From positions 3,100,001 to 3,164,000 of the forward strand of contig OX337233.1 in NCBI GenBank assembly GCA_946965045.2: a DNA stretch of 64,000 bases. The letters run 5' to 3'. Origin of the DNA: Epithemia pelagica (Eukaryota; Bacillariophyta; Bacillariophyceae; Surirellales; Surirellaceae). The notes beneath the pieces are model-generated. The model was not told the origin of the DNA and did no database searches. It saw nothing but the letters and a program-made list of their open reading frames with translations. This document shows positions 1 through 10,821 of the stretch, piece after piece (the stretch's first letter is position 1; every line of letters begins with the position of its first letter). The position numbers were made by a program, and so were the translations under genes.

Positions 1-1955
1 TTGGGAAAGACGAACTCCCCCGTCAAGATGGAAAACTAGAGCGAGAGATAACGCGCGCAAGACAGTTTTGTTCTGGGTGAGAATGGTGAACCAACGCATT
101 CAACGTACAAAAGGATTCGGTGCTTACAAAGTTGTTGCCCATGCTGTAGATATCAATCATTTCGTCCAGAGGTGCATCCATATACTCCTCGGGTGAACGC
201 CACTTTGGTACCAAACAAGTTGACAAAAGAACAAGGACAACAAAACGAGTACAAAACACATAGTGAGCTCCTCCAATAGTAAAGCTTCCATCCACCAATG
301 CCTCGCATACACGTACATCCCCGTGTCCTACTCCATTCTTATATTTGCAGTATTCCTTGTGTTTGTGATCGTACATCATGCCTTCGGCTCGATTAAAGTC
401 ATTGAGTTTGACTCGGACATGGTCCTTGTTGCTTTTTGTTGTTGTAGTTGTCATTAAAAACTGATCCAGTTTGATATCATCGTGGACAATGACACCAAAT
501 CGGTTGTTGTGTAACAAGGCCAAGGCTTTGGACATGTCCAAGGCATGCTCCAACTTTTCAATGGCGGTAAAGGGACTTCGACTGTACACGGTTTTGGATT
601 CCGTGTGTGGTTTTTCAATGGGAATTGTTACGTGAGGTTTTTCTTCACACCGATCCTTGAGACCCAAGGCATCCTCCATGGTCCCACCATCCATGTATTC
701 ACTGAGCAATCCCACGCTGCAATAGCCATAGACATCCACGAGAAGAGGATGTGGTCCAATCGCGGCATAGACGACTCCGTCCTGTATTGATGCAGTGTGG
801 CAACCGAATGATGAGTACGCCTCGATTCAGGAACATACACACTCAGAATATTAAAAAGGGATTGAAACTTACTTGACGGTAGTCGTGCATTTCCTTGAAA
901 GTAAAGTCATCATTGTCCATGGTCGCAAATTTGACCACAAAGGCGTCGGACTGTCGTTTTCGCGTGTCCACCACCAGAGTTTCACGAAAGGAACCTTCAC
1001 TGTCAATTCATATACCAAGCACCAAGAAGAGGGGACGAGTGTGAACAAGAACAAAATCTTGGGCACGTATGGTAGCGTGTCCTTTGCCGAGACAGCACAA
1101 GTCTCCTTGAACTAGAAATATAGACACTTACTCCAAGAAACGCGACAGGCCCGCTAACAGGTAATCATTCAAATCCAATTCATGAAACTTGTTGCAGACG
1201 GGAAACTCTAATTTCTTTTCGACATGAGAGTTTTGACAGGAATAATCCGGTTTGATGCGTCGGTACCCATCATCATCGGTATGATAAGGTGTTCGTTCGT
1301 AATCGTCATCCTGGGCATAGTAAAAATAATGATGTTGTTCATGTTTCTTGTCACGATACTTGGGACCTGGTCCGGCCGTATAATCCCAAATATGACGAGT
1401 GGGGACCAACATATCATGATCGGGTATCGGCACATTATTTCGTATTGCTCCACCACCCTTCTTGTTGGTTGCGGTTTTGGCATCTCGAATGGGATCCCAA
1501 AATTTCATTTCCAAACCGGCAAAGTCAGCACGTCTACCAGGTCGAGACGGAGGAACAACCCGATGCGAGTCGGTCATGTGTACCACGAGTGATATCTTTG
1601 GTGGATTGTAGCGCTGAGAGATGCGAAGGGACGACGCCATGGCACGGACCCATCCAGCATCGGTACCACCAAAGTCTGGAACCCATGGCAGCTTTCTTGA
1701 CAAGGCCAGTGCCAAACACGAGAAGACACCGACGAGTATGACAGCGACCAACACCGTTGTTCGATCCTTGGTATGGATCCACCGTTTGGCAGACCGTTGC
1801 AGTCGAAAAATCCATGACAAGTATCCTTCATTCTGGTTGCCTATTCGAAGCAAGGGACTTTTGGATTTTCCTTTGGGAGAATCCTCCTCCTCTTTTTCGA
1901 TGGCACGGTGCGAGGAGGACGAAGTAGCACGACGACGTTGGTTCAACAAAACCAT
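1..1955 (-). CDS. Kinase-like type II membrane protein, copy 1 (3' end beyond window)
   Basis: Five-exon minus-strand gene. Exons run 1955-1132, 999-873, 781-317, 202-128 and 35-1 (continues off the window); all junctions are GT..AG and keep frame. The first ATG is at 1955; the frame opens upstream only with GTG. Residues about 60-95 hold one hydrophobic helix near the N-terminus, then a Ser-rich stem and a conserved region ending in a CNKFHELDL motif, which suggests a type II protein with a lumenal kinase domain. Kinase landmarks: GSFRET in place of the glycine loop, FVVKFA (VAIK lysine kept), HDDIKLDQF (HRD Asp and Lys kept, Asn replaced by Gln), NDFN in place of DFG, and RSPEEY in place of APE. 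No break is seen in the visible part. I infer a secretory-pathway TKL-like or atypical kinase; activity is uncertain because two catalytic motifs are non-canonical. Confidence 0.75.
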
Positions 1956-1993
1956 TCTCTCTCTCAACACATGGTCAAATAAGAGGGAGGATA

Positions 1994-2025
1994 ATTTTGT
2001 GAGTTCGTTGTGAGCTCACAAAATT
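1994..2025. repeat. Inverted repeat just upstream of kinase copy 1
   Basis: An AATTTTGTGAG arm is followed within 25 bases by its reverse complement CTCACAAAATT, and the right part holds the perfect palindrome TGTGAGCTCACA. It lies beside the point (about 1969) where similarity between kinase copies 1 and 2 stops, so it may be the edge of an inserted repeat. Confidence 0.5.
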
Positions 2026-2209
2026 GTACTCACCCTAGGGGGAGTTTCTTCAGGGGGAGTTTCTATATTTTGTCCACATTATGTCTGAATACTCATACTA
2101 GTCCATAGTTTGATTCTTCGGACATTATTCAGATGTCTCACTGGTACTTAATGGCCAATTTAGTGAGTTCAAGCTGTCGACCGTCTGATTTTTTGGCCAA
2201 TTTTGTGAG

Positions 2210-2530
2210 CTAAAGAACTCACTGGAACACATGTCCAATGTTGTGAGCTAAAGAACTCACTGGAACACAAAAGAAGAAAAAGTTGTGAGCTCATCATCTG
2301 ATATTGTATTGGGCCAAAAAAAGAATTCGCCGGAACACAAAAAAAGAAAAAGATGTGAGCTCGTCATCTGATAATGTATTGGGCCCAGATAAAGAATTCA
2401 CCGGAACACAAAAGAAGAAAAAGCTGTGAGCTCGTCATCTGATGTTGTATTGGGCCTAGATAAAGAACTCCCGGGAGCACAAAAGAAGGAAAAGTTGTGA
2501 GCTCGTCATCTGATGTTGTATTGGGCCAGC
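2210..2530. repeat. Tandem repeat of about 71 bp
   Basis: Units built around TTGTGAGCTCRTCATCTGAT..TGTATTGGGCC recur with starts of the GTGAG core at 2285, 2356, 2426 and 2497. A weaker shorter unit (TTGTGAGCTAAAGAACTCACTGGAACAC) precedes them at about 2200-2270. No coding capacity is evident. Confidence 0.8.
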
Positions 2531-3975
2531 TGCGTACTACTACTCTACCTATCTAGCATACAGCATACACCAAGCTTAATGACTACAAGATACCCCCGAG
2601 CCACTAATCCCGACCATTTTTTCCTCTACTTCTCACAATCTGTGAGATTACAGAATATAGAATATGAATCTGTTGTGTGTTGTTTGTGCCATTGGTTTTT
2701 GTGTGCTGCGTGCTTTTATCTTGCAAGCATCACTAGACCCACCTGATATTGTATTGGGCCTCTTTGTGCTTACCCCGTCTCGTGACTCGTTGTTTTCACT
2801 TCCAAATCTGGCTTTGTGAGTTTTTCCACTGAATTGGGGGACATATCCGAGGTAACCAATCCCACGGCCAACCCAATTCCCAGTCCCCGCGAGACTGTGT
2901 AATCCCCCTTCCCGTACGTGAACGTACAAGTAGGCCAATAGGCTGAAAAGAGGGCGATCCTTGCCAGACCGGCTGGATATCGTTAGGGGGGTGAAGTTAA
3001 GGTACTCAACAGGTACTACTTCGCGTGCTCCGGCACACCGCTTGTTTCCTTACAAAGCATCTGTTGCTGTCGCCTGCCAAGCGACAAGGCTCTCTATCTT
3101 TGTGCTGTGGCAGGTTGATCCGTCTCCTGCATTTACATACACATAGTGTGGTTTTGCAATTGGACAAACGTGGAATTCATCAATTTGGAAAGATTTCGTG
3201 TCTACGTGTGGAGATTGGGCTAGGGACTGGCAATCCTGGTGTGTGGAGACAAGAACAGTTACCGTCAGAACTTGCTAGTTCTTGGTTACTTCCGAGTAGC
3301 TACCTAGCCTTAAGACTGCAGTGGAAGCGTGTCACACCTAATTAGCTTTGCCAGGCAAGCCCAGTGACAACTGCTCCCGGTACTGATTACATTCCATTGG
3401 TGTTTTGACATTCTACTGCTGTGGATCACGCGTTTCGTCATTAGTCGTGACATCTCTACCCGACTGGTAAGGGAGAGATAACTACAGCAGGGAACTCAGT
3501 TGGTTAGTTTTCTTCATTAATCATGTCTTCTTCTAATGCTCAAGACTTGGATGAGGACAAAACTGTTAGAATTCTCACCGTCTATGGTGGTTAGATTCTA
3601 CATCTCATCGATTCCCCATGTCACATAGCCTCGTGCTATCGCATCATGCCATCTAGCTTCGAGCTATGTTCCCTAGCTTCACGCTATATCGACCTATATT
3701 TCTTCGCAAATCATGAAAAGTGAGAATAGATTGACAAACTCACTCTCAAGACTAAACTGGGTCGTGCGGTATTACAACGGACGTACGTCGCGCAAGGCGA
3801 GCATCCGAATTCGTTCCCCTCCCGGCTCTACGATTTCTGGATGGCTCCTGATTCTGGATCGAAGGAGCGTGAGAAGAGCTCACTCTTCTCGGGTTCAGCA
3901 TCTTTGCAACTATACGAAACAAGTTCAAAGATTGCAAGGTCCTAGTTAGCTATCATCAAGCGTTTGTAACCTCCT
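2531..3975. other. No supported gene
   Basis: Only short uncorrelated reading frames occur. A repeat-derived phrase (TGATATTGTATTGGGCC) returns at about 2747. A 23-codon frame beginning ATGTCTTCTTCTAATGC at 3523 ends after MSSSNAQDLDEDK.., and short phrases such as 'tagcttcgagctat' and 'tagcttcacgctat' repeat around 3630-3690. It looks like decayed transposon sequence; the family is not identified. Confidence 0.4.
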
Positions 3976-5058
3976 TTGTTGTTTACCATGACTTTCACTG
4001 ATTGGCCTTCCTTTTTGAAGCATTCTCAGCAGGCTGCGCCGACTGGTTCTGGTCGTTCGCGCTCTCGTTCCTCGAACCCGACTACTGGTGACACGATCAA
4101 CCCAAGCACTTCCTCTCGTGACCCCGACCATGGTGAACTTTCCGACTCGGAGATCCAAGGCCTGGTCTTCCGACCTTCAAGAAACCTCCGACCAAAGAGA
4201 AGACTACGCCTTTTGATGATGGTTCGAACGCTCCTTCTGTCGGCACGTTGAAAGACGATTCGACGAAGCCCTCGGATGCCAATCCAAACAACAATGCATC
4301 TCATTGTTCTGAACTTCCACCTCCTCCTTCTTCTCATGAAGATGGTGTCGACGTTCCCACGGAAGAAGATGATGACGATTTGGATCCCTCCTCCCCTTCG
4401 CAACAGCATCATCGTCTTGAGATTTTCTTTGGTGTCAGCTTTCCTCCTTCCTCCAAGATGGATTTTGACCTCTTGCTCAATCATGTATTGAAAGTTGTTC
4501 CGGTTGATTGGTGTGACTCCTTTGCTGCACCTTTCCATATCTCCTTGGCTTGTGATTCTGCCATGTGGCATTGTCTTTGCGATACATATGACCGTCTCTT
4601 CAACCCCAAAGATTTGAACATTTTGCAACTCGCTTGACTTTTTGAGTGCTAGTCCTACTGGTCGTCCCATGTTGTTCCATAACCTTTGCTCTCCTGAAGC
4701 TTGTGGTACCTTTGCCAACCTAAAGTTGACCTTTTATGCACTTGATCAGATTCCGTTTGACGATATGTCGGAGATGATCCGATCTTCGATGCACCGCAAT
4801 GTTCCTACCTTTTCGGAAATCATTGCGCACTGTGTTGTGGATTCTGATGTTGCCTCCAACGAAGGAGATCTTCCCCGTCAATTTTTCAATCCTGAAAGCT
4901 TGAAGACTTCTGCCCACTTCTCCCTCCAAGTACGACCCAGATCACTCCTTTTCGAGCTCAGGTCTTTGCCTTCTTTCCCCAACATTCATCAAACAATCTT
5001 TCAAACAAAAGCAACAACAGAAACATCACCAAGGTACCCACAAAGTCGAGAACCATGA
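3976..5058 (+). pseudogene. Decayed coding sequence, possible retroelement gag-like
   Basis: Three overlapping plus-strand frames (3976-4251, 4248-4637, 4642-5058) read as one protein broken by at least two frame changes, the second near 4637 where a stop follows NILQLA and coding-like sequence resumes in another frame. The first part is Ser/Pro/Asp-rich and disordered. The later part is globular and acidic with several Trp and Cys residues. There is no zinc knuckle, protease or polymerase motif. I do not recognise the family; a gag-like protein is only a guess based on its repetitive surroundings. Confidence 0.35.
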
Positions 5059-6095
5059 TGCCGACCAGACACCTTCATCCACTCCCACAGCGCGACCACG
5101 ACCATCCAAGCGCGACACTACCGTACTATCGCTACACAATCGCCCAGAATTGATCGTTGCGTCGAAAGCGCGACCAATGTTGGCAGGCCACCTTCGCAAG
5201 ATCAGATTTGTTACTCAATATTTCAACGCAAAGGTTATTTCGCGCATGAAAAAAAAACAGATTAATATGCAGTTCGGCAAATCCTAGCGTTATTTTTCCT
5301 TACTGTAAAACCTAACGTTTTTTCAATACCTATCGTTCATTTTCATTTCTAAAAAATATTTGGAGCTGCCCACAAATCGTCTGTTTTCTTGCTCCATGAA
5401 CAATGGTTATCCATGAAACTCACGTGTTTGATGGTTCTGATAGTTCTCTTGAACATGTTACCGGTAGGTTCGTGAGTAATCAACGATCTTTCCCAAATCT
5501 CCCTATCAGAATATTTGACCGCCATTGTCAGTTTTTGCTTTGTGTCGTCTCATTTTCCCCCCAAGTCATTCACATATGACTTGTCTCGCCAGAGATTTGT
5601 ATTTTTTTGATTTGTTGAAGCTATTTTCTGAAATATCCTAATATGGACCCATCAAATCGGCACAAAAATCCAGCAGATTAATATTTTTTCATCCTGACTT
5701 CTAACATGTTCGAATTTTTGTTTCGATTTGTTTCCGATACAAACAAATCAACGCATTTGTGACATTCCATACATTTATGCCCCAAGTATTTCAAATTGGG
5801 GCGTCGTTTTGGCGTGACACTGGTCCTCTGTCTGTTGGTGTTGCACACCTCTTTTGCACATTGGCTGTTCAACTCTCTCTTTCTCCTCTTTCAACTGTCG
5901 TGTTTGACACTGAGACACTTTCATTGGTACTTCCGTTTATTTCATATTCTTCCAAGTTGATACGGAATTCGTTCGGCGCAAAAGACATTGTGGTAGCTTG
6001 GCTGACTTGTGGTTGGAGCAGAAACTGTAGTAGCTCAACCAACGAATTCCGTTCCTCAAGAGCTCTCCAAGAAGTGGTACCTTGTAAGTTGTATC
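5059..6095. other. AT-rich non-coding stretch with left end of the outer element
   Basis: No supported gene. The segment is AT-rich, and at 5608-5619 holds TGATTTGTTGAA, which recurs inverted at 37639-37650. Further GATTTGTT motifs lie at about 5721. This is the best candidate for the left terminal region of the outer mobile element. Confidence 0.4.
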
Positions 6096-7408
6096 ATGTC
6101 TGGCCGACAGAACAAGAAAAGAAAAGAGACCGAAGACCATGACGTGGAGGAGGTGGTAATTACCAAAGAAGACATGAAATTGCTTTGACCCTTGCTCAAC
6201 AAACTTAAGCGACAGAAGAAGACCAAGGAAACTAGCCTATCTGACATTGAGGAAGAAGGCAGCACTTATGAGGAAGAGAAATCCAACATTTCATCCGACT
6301 CCTCTCTGACAAATGTTGCATCAAAACAACATTCTTCTACGTCCAAGCAACGTTCCCCTACTGCTTCAAATAAGGCTGCCACTGTGACTACTGATGGCAC
6401 AAAAAAGAAAAGAGGGAGACAGAAAAAGAGTCCTCCGAAAAAAGATATTCCCAAAAGAAACAGACATCATTCACGGCAGTCATCATCTCCTGAAAAGAAT
6501 GTATCTGCAAAAGACCAAACCAAAGAGACGGCCAAAGATTCCCCCAACCCCCAACCTGGTCCTGAAACGGAAGTAGTACCTGACAATTTTGATGGTAATC
6601 TCAACGAAGAACATAGACTTCGTTTCAACCTTGCTGTCTTTGGCAACTCTTTTACGGACCCTTCCTCGATGGAACCAGTCTCTGCAGGATCAACATCAAG
6701 GAATTCCCAAGTAATGTCTCGGTATCGTCTGCAGCAAGAGATTTACATTCTTCGGCATTGGGAATCTGGAGACCCTAACGCTGCTCCACCAGAAGATGAC
6801 AGTGCACCAGATCCGAGAACGGGCATTGGCTTTAGAAAGTTGCATCCAATTGGGCGTAACACAAAATATCAAAAACGGGAAGTTAGGACTATTCCTTTGG
6901 AGAACAACGAGGAGGAATATGCCTTGTTCCATGAAGGTCGTCATGTTTGTTCTGCAGAGCAAGTTTTCGATATCATCCATGAAAGACACGGACAAACCGG
7001 TCATGCTCTAAACGAAGAAACGACATATAATTTCATCAAAGACGATTATCAAAATATTACTATGAGACAGGTGAAACAGTTTATCAATGGATGCCCTCAA
7101 TGTGTCTTACGGAAAAAAAAACAGGTGCCTCACAAGGGGGCTTCAAAACCCATACGGTCTTTCGGTTTTAGAGACCGCTTCCAAGCTGATCTTATAACAA
7201 TGACTCAGGAAGGAAAAGAAGGGGATAAAGATGTGTACGGAATTGAAATGAAGTTTATCCTCTCCTGCAAAGATCATTTCACCCAGTTCGTCATGTTGGC
7301 GGCCATTCCGAGTAAAAGCACGAAAATAATAGCCCATCACTTGGGTATTATGTATGGAATCATGGGCTTTCCCACGATTTATCAAACTGATAATGGGAAC
7401 GAAGTCTG
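6096..7408 (+). pseudogene. DDE integrase, N-terminal half (broken)
   Basis: The frame starts at ATG 6096 with a Lys/Arg-rich, charged N-terminus, has an in-frame TGA at 6186-6188, and is then open to the insertion point. Mid-part features are an H2C2-type zinc-binding region (His near IIHERHG and GHALN, then CPQC) followed by the start of an rve-type DDE core: FQADL carries the first catalytic Asp, TDNGNE the second. The catalytic Glu lies on the far side of the 25-kb insert. The H2C2 plus rve arrangement resembles retrovirus-like integrases found in Ginger/KRBA2-type transposon genes. The stop codon and insertion make it a pseudogene at this locus. Confidence 0.8.
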
Positions 7409-7417
7409 CGTCTAAGG
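7407..7417 (+). repeat. Left terminus of 25-kb element: TG target duplication plus CGTCTAAGG
   Basis: TG at 7407-7408 is the presumed duplicated target. CGTCTAAGG at 7409-7417 is matched inverted at 32449-32457. The host codons read GAA GTC TG up to this point. Confidence 0.75.
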
Positions 7418-8049
7418 GCAGCGTCACGCGCCCCCAAAACGCACACCCCATACGCGCCGTTGGCATGCGCCATTTTTCGTACCCGGTTTTTTTATACGGA
7501 TTTACACCATTTTGACTAATCCCCCCCCACCATCACGCACATACAACATCATACACATTCACGGCGACCCTAGCTTCCACGCACGCACACTCCCATCTTC
7601 CACGCACAGAGAACTTACCTTCCAAGCACACTGACCTCGCCCTCCACGTCCAAAACACTCTGAACACAAAGTACCAACCTCATCGGAACAAGGCATCTAT
7701 ACACCCTCTCCACAGGTGCAATAACACAAGGGCAAACCCCCAATCTCTCCTATCCCATTCTCCAATGACACCAGCGGAAGCCACTCACCTTTTGCATCCC
7801 ATACTCCGAAAGCACCAGCGGAAGCCACACACCATTAGCATCCCATGCTCCGAAAGCACTGGCAGAAACCACCTACCTTTTGCATCTCAGGCACCGAAAG
7901 CACCGGCAGAAGCCACCCACCTTTTGCATCTCAGACTCCAAAAGCACCAGCAGAAGCCACACACTTATGGTAACTCATTTCACAACACAATCGATACCAT
8001 CCACAGAAGAATGTGAAAACATGCACAGAAGCTAATGAAGAGATACTAT
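7418..8049. repeat. Left subterminal region with 45-bp tandem repeat
   Basis: Non-coding. The first 60 bases hold CpG-rich motifs (GTCACGCGCC at 7423-7432, TACGCGCC, ATGCGCC) also found near the right end. At about 7768-7975 a 45-bp unit (AGCACCAGCGGAAGCCACACACCTTTTGCATCCCA-like) is repeated about 4.5 times; because 45 is a multiple of three, one frame stays open through it without being convincing coding sequence. Confidence 0.65.
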
Positions 8050-10382
8050 TTAAAAAAACCAGAGTCCGTGCTTCCTCCGCTTTTTCTGCTGCGGTTGATC
8101 TTGATCAGCACTGTCCACATATCCCATCCTCTCCCGATGTTTCTTAAGAAGATTCTCCATGAACACATTTTGTCTCTGAAACAGTCCATCAACTGATACA
8201 TATTCTTGATCATCCCTCACCTTCTGCTGCAATTCATCAAGACGATCAAGGCCAATATCACTCATACCACGTCCCTTTTTGTTTGCACAACCTGAATACT
8301 TGTATTGTTCTACTCCATCTGTATCAATGTCCCCATTAATTTGGTGCGCTTGACACCAAGCAGGGTCTTCTTTGTACAACTTTTGTTTGAACTCTTGTCT
8401 GCTCCTCAGAGCCCATGCATCCCATGAATCTTCAAGAGCCAAGAGAATGAAAGCTTCATCACTTGTAGTAAACTTACTCATCGCTTCCTTCCATATTGCT
8501 TGCTTTTGTGCTTCTGGTGTATTAGCTGTAATATCTTGATTAATGATATCTCTCACCATTCCATCTCCATAAACCGACCCCCAAATACTTCAAACATGAA
8601 AACATAAGCATCATTGTCTCCATTCACTCCTCTCATTTGCATCATCTCTTCAAGACTTGGCATAGGACCTAGATTTTCATCGTCAACCAATAACTTAGGG
8701 AATTGTCGCCGAACAATTCCACCACCATGTGTTCTCCATAGATTTAACGAGAAATGTTCTGCCAGGCAGGAAGGCTCATGTTAGAGCAAAACTTTCCACA
8801 AGAATGAGAACAAGATAGCACCAAGACAGTACCAACTTACTCATGAACCTGAACCTTAGCGATTGTAGAACATTTGATCTCTTGCGTCTGAATTCTTTCC
8901 TCAAATGGGGGGAATACCTTTCCCACCACTTTGCCTTAGCCACATCACCAATAATCTTTTCTCGTTCGAAATACGCCTTGAAGTGATCCTTCCCCAAATG
9001 CCATAATCCATTATCATCTGCATCACAATCATCGGCAAGTGAGAAATACTTCACATACCTCCAAGCAACATCAGGCACAAAAGTCTGGAACTCATCCGTA
9101 CGACAAGCTAAGGGTAGATCCTTGTATTTGCTCCTGCTCTTTCTTTGCTGTTCTCTCTTTCTTTCCCTCTTGTCTTCTCTCCTTCTTTCCCTCTCACCAG
9201 ACGTTGCATTAGCCCCAGAACTCTGACCATCACTAGTACCATAGATAGATGATGCAACCATTGAGCTATCGCCTCCGACTTCCATGGCTACAAGAGATGA
9301 TGACGACCAAGAGAGATCAGAAAGTGAGGAAACATCATCCATCCAGAAGTCCACATCTTTTTCGATTGTACATTTCCAAACCCACATCAACCCAGATTAG
9401 AGTTCCACTCTAACCAGTCAATACCGATAGGGCACAAACAAAACAAAGGAAGTACACCTTACTTACAAACGCGACTGACTCCTCCGCCACCACCACCACC
9501 ACCACCCATAACCTCTTCCATAATATTTTCAACATCTTGGTGCGACATTACAGTCACACCACCATTGTCATTAGCTGCGCACTCAATATTATTTGTATCC
9601 ATATGGTGCATCTGTGTTTGCTGTGGTTGGTGAACACCAGCGCCTCCTTGCATCAGAACGCCCCCATTGGGTGGGTATGGGACAGACATCATCTGCTGTT
9701 GTGGGTATCCTTGATGCACCATAATACCAGTTCCTTGTTGTGGATAAATCGTAGATGATGAGGCCGCCGGGAAATGATGATGTTGTTGCCCCCCAAGAGG
9801 AGCTTGGGAATAATTGAACTGTGTATGGACCTGATGTTGTTGTTGCCCTTGAGGAAGAAATGACAACACCGATGGATTTGGTTGCTGGTGAGGATAAGGA
9901 TGGGTATGATTCGGATATGGAGCAACTCCATTCGCATTATAAGGAACTCGCTGACCATGGTCGACTCCACTCATAACAGCAGTATTCTTGTGTTCGGATT
10001 CCACAGGTGCTCCTGTATTAGTAACACCACGGGTTCCTGTACAGCTCATGGTACTACCTTGGTCCTGGGATTCGTTGGATGAAGCTCCCCGTCCTCCTCT
10101 TTCCTGAAATATTACCTGACTCTTTTCAGATACGGATCCTGAATCCTCTTGGTTACGGTCATCATTGCTATTCTTGTTGTTGACATCTCTGATCGTTATT
10201 TCTTCGTCGTCTGTTTCATCATCGGTACTGCTTTCTCCAGCATCTTTGCCACCAGATAAACCATGGAACGCTGAATTCTTACTGTTTTGGTTGTCCTTTT
10301 TATCTTGCTTTGGATCACCACAGCGTTGGCTTCCTTGTTTTCTATTCTTGGTCCCCTGGTTTGTTTCAGAAGGGGGCGACAT
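8050..10382 (-). CDS. Three-exon hypothetical protein of the 25-kb element
   Basis: Proposed exons are 10382-about 9467 (donor GTAAGT), about 9360-8842/8841 (donor GTAAGT after FRFM) and 8758-8050 (acceptor CAG). The join between exons 2 and 3 is clear and in frame; the exon 2 start is uncertain. The N-terminal exon is disordered: Asn/Asp/Ser-rich, then Gln/His/Pro-rich, ending in a Gly run encoded by a CAC microsatellite. Exon 2 has a long Arg/Glu/Lys coiled segment, then a globular part rich in Trp/Tyr/Phe. Exon 3 is helical and ends in a Gln/Lys/Arg-rich tail that may be a nuclear signal. I do not recognise the family. The layout (disordered activator-like part plus basic helical part) would fit a DNA-binding accessory protein of the transposon, but this is inference. 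Confidence 0.55.
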
Positions 10383-10821
10383 GACAAGAAGAGTATACCT
10401 GATATAAGAAGCGTTGACAATGCAATGAGTTTTGGGTGCAACAAGAGGAGAATGTTATGCCAATCCGTTTTCATTGAGGTCTTACCTTTCGACTATCAAC
10501 TTTCAAAAGTCGAGCCGTTTGTTCCGAGTACACCCGGTTTTTTTTGAATTGAACCAAATCGACAGGCGACAATTATACATTCAAACGTCCAATGCCACAT
10601 GGGCATTTGTGTTCGTTCCGATCCCATGTACTGATAGACTCATAGTTTATGTAGAATAGTATGGGTGGGTGGGGGGGGGGGGGGGAGGGGGGTAAACCAT
10701 ATCCATCCACAACCAATGAAAAAGCGAGCCGGGCGACCATAAAATCGAAACCATTCGTGTCAGTCGTCACATTAGCAATGATTCTCATTCCACAAAGACT
10801 AAGGACCACAAAACCAATACC
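10383..10821. promoter_or_regulatory. Divergent intergenic region with long G tract
   Basis: It separates the minus-strand three-exon gene from the plus-strand transposase, so it should hold both promoters. A nearly pure G tract of about 30 bases (10662-10692, only one T, one A and similar interruptions) could form a G-quadruplex on the plus strand. No clear TATA box was recognised. Confidence 0.4.
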
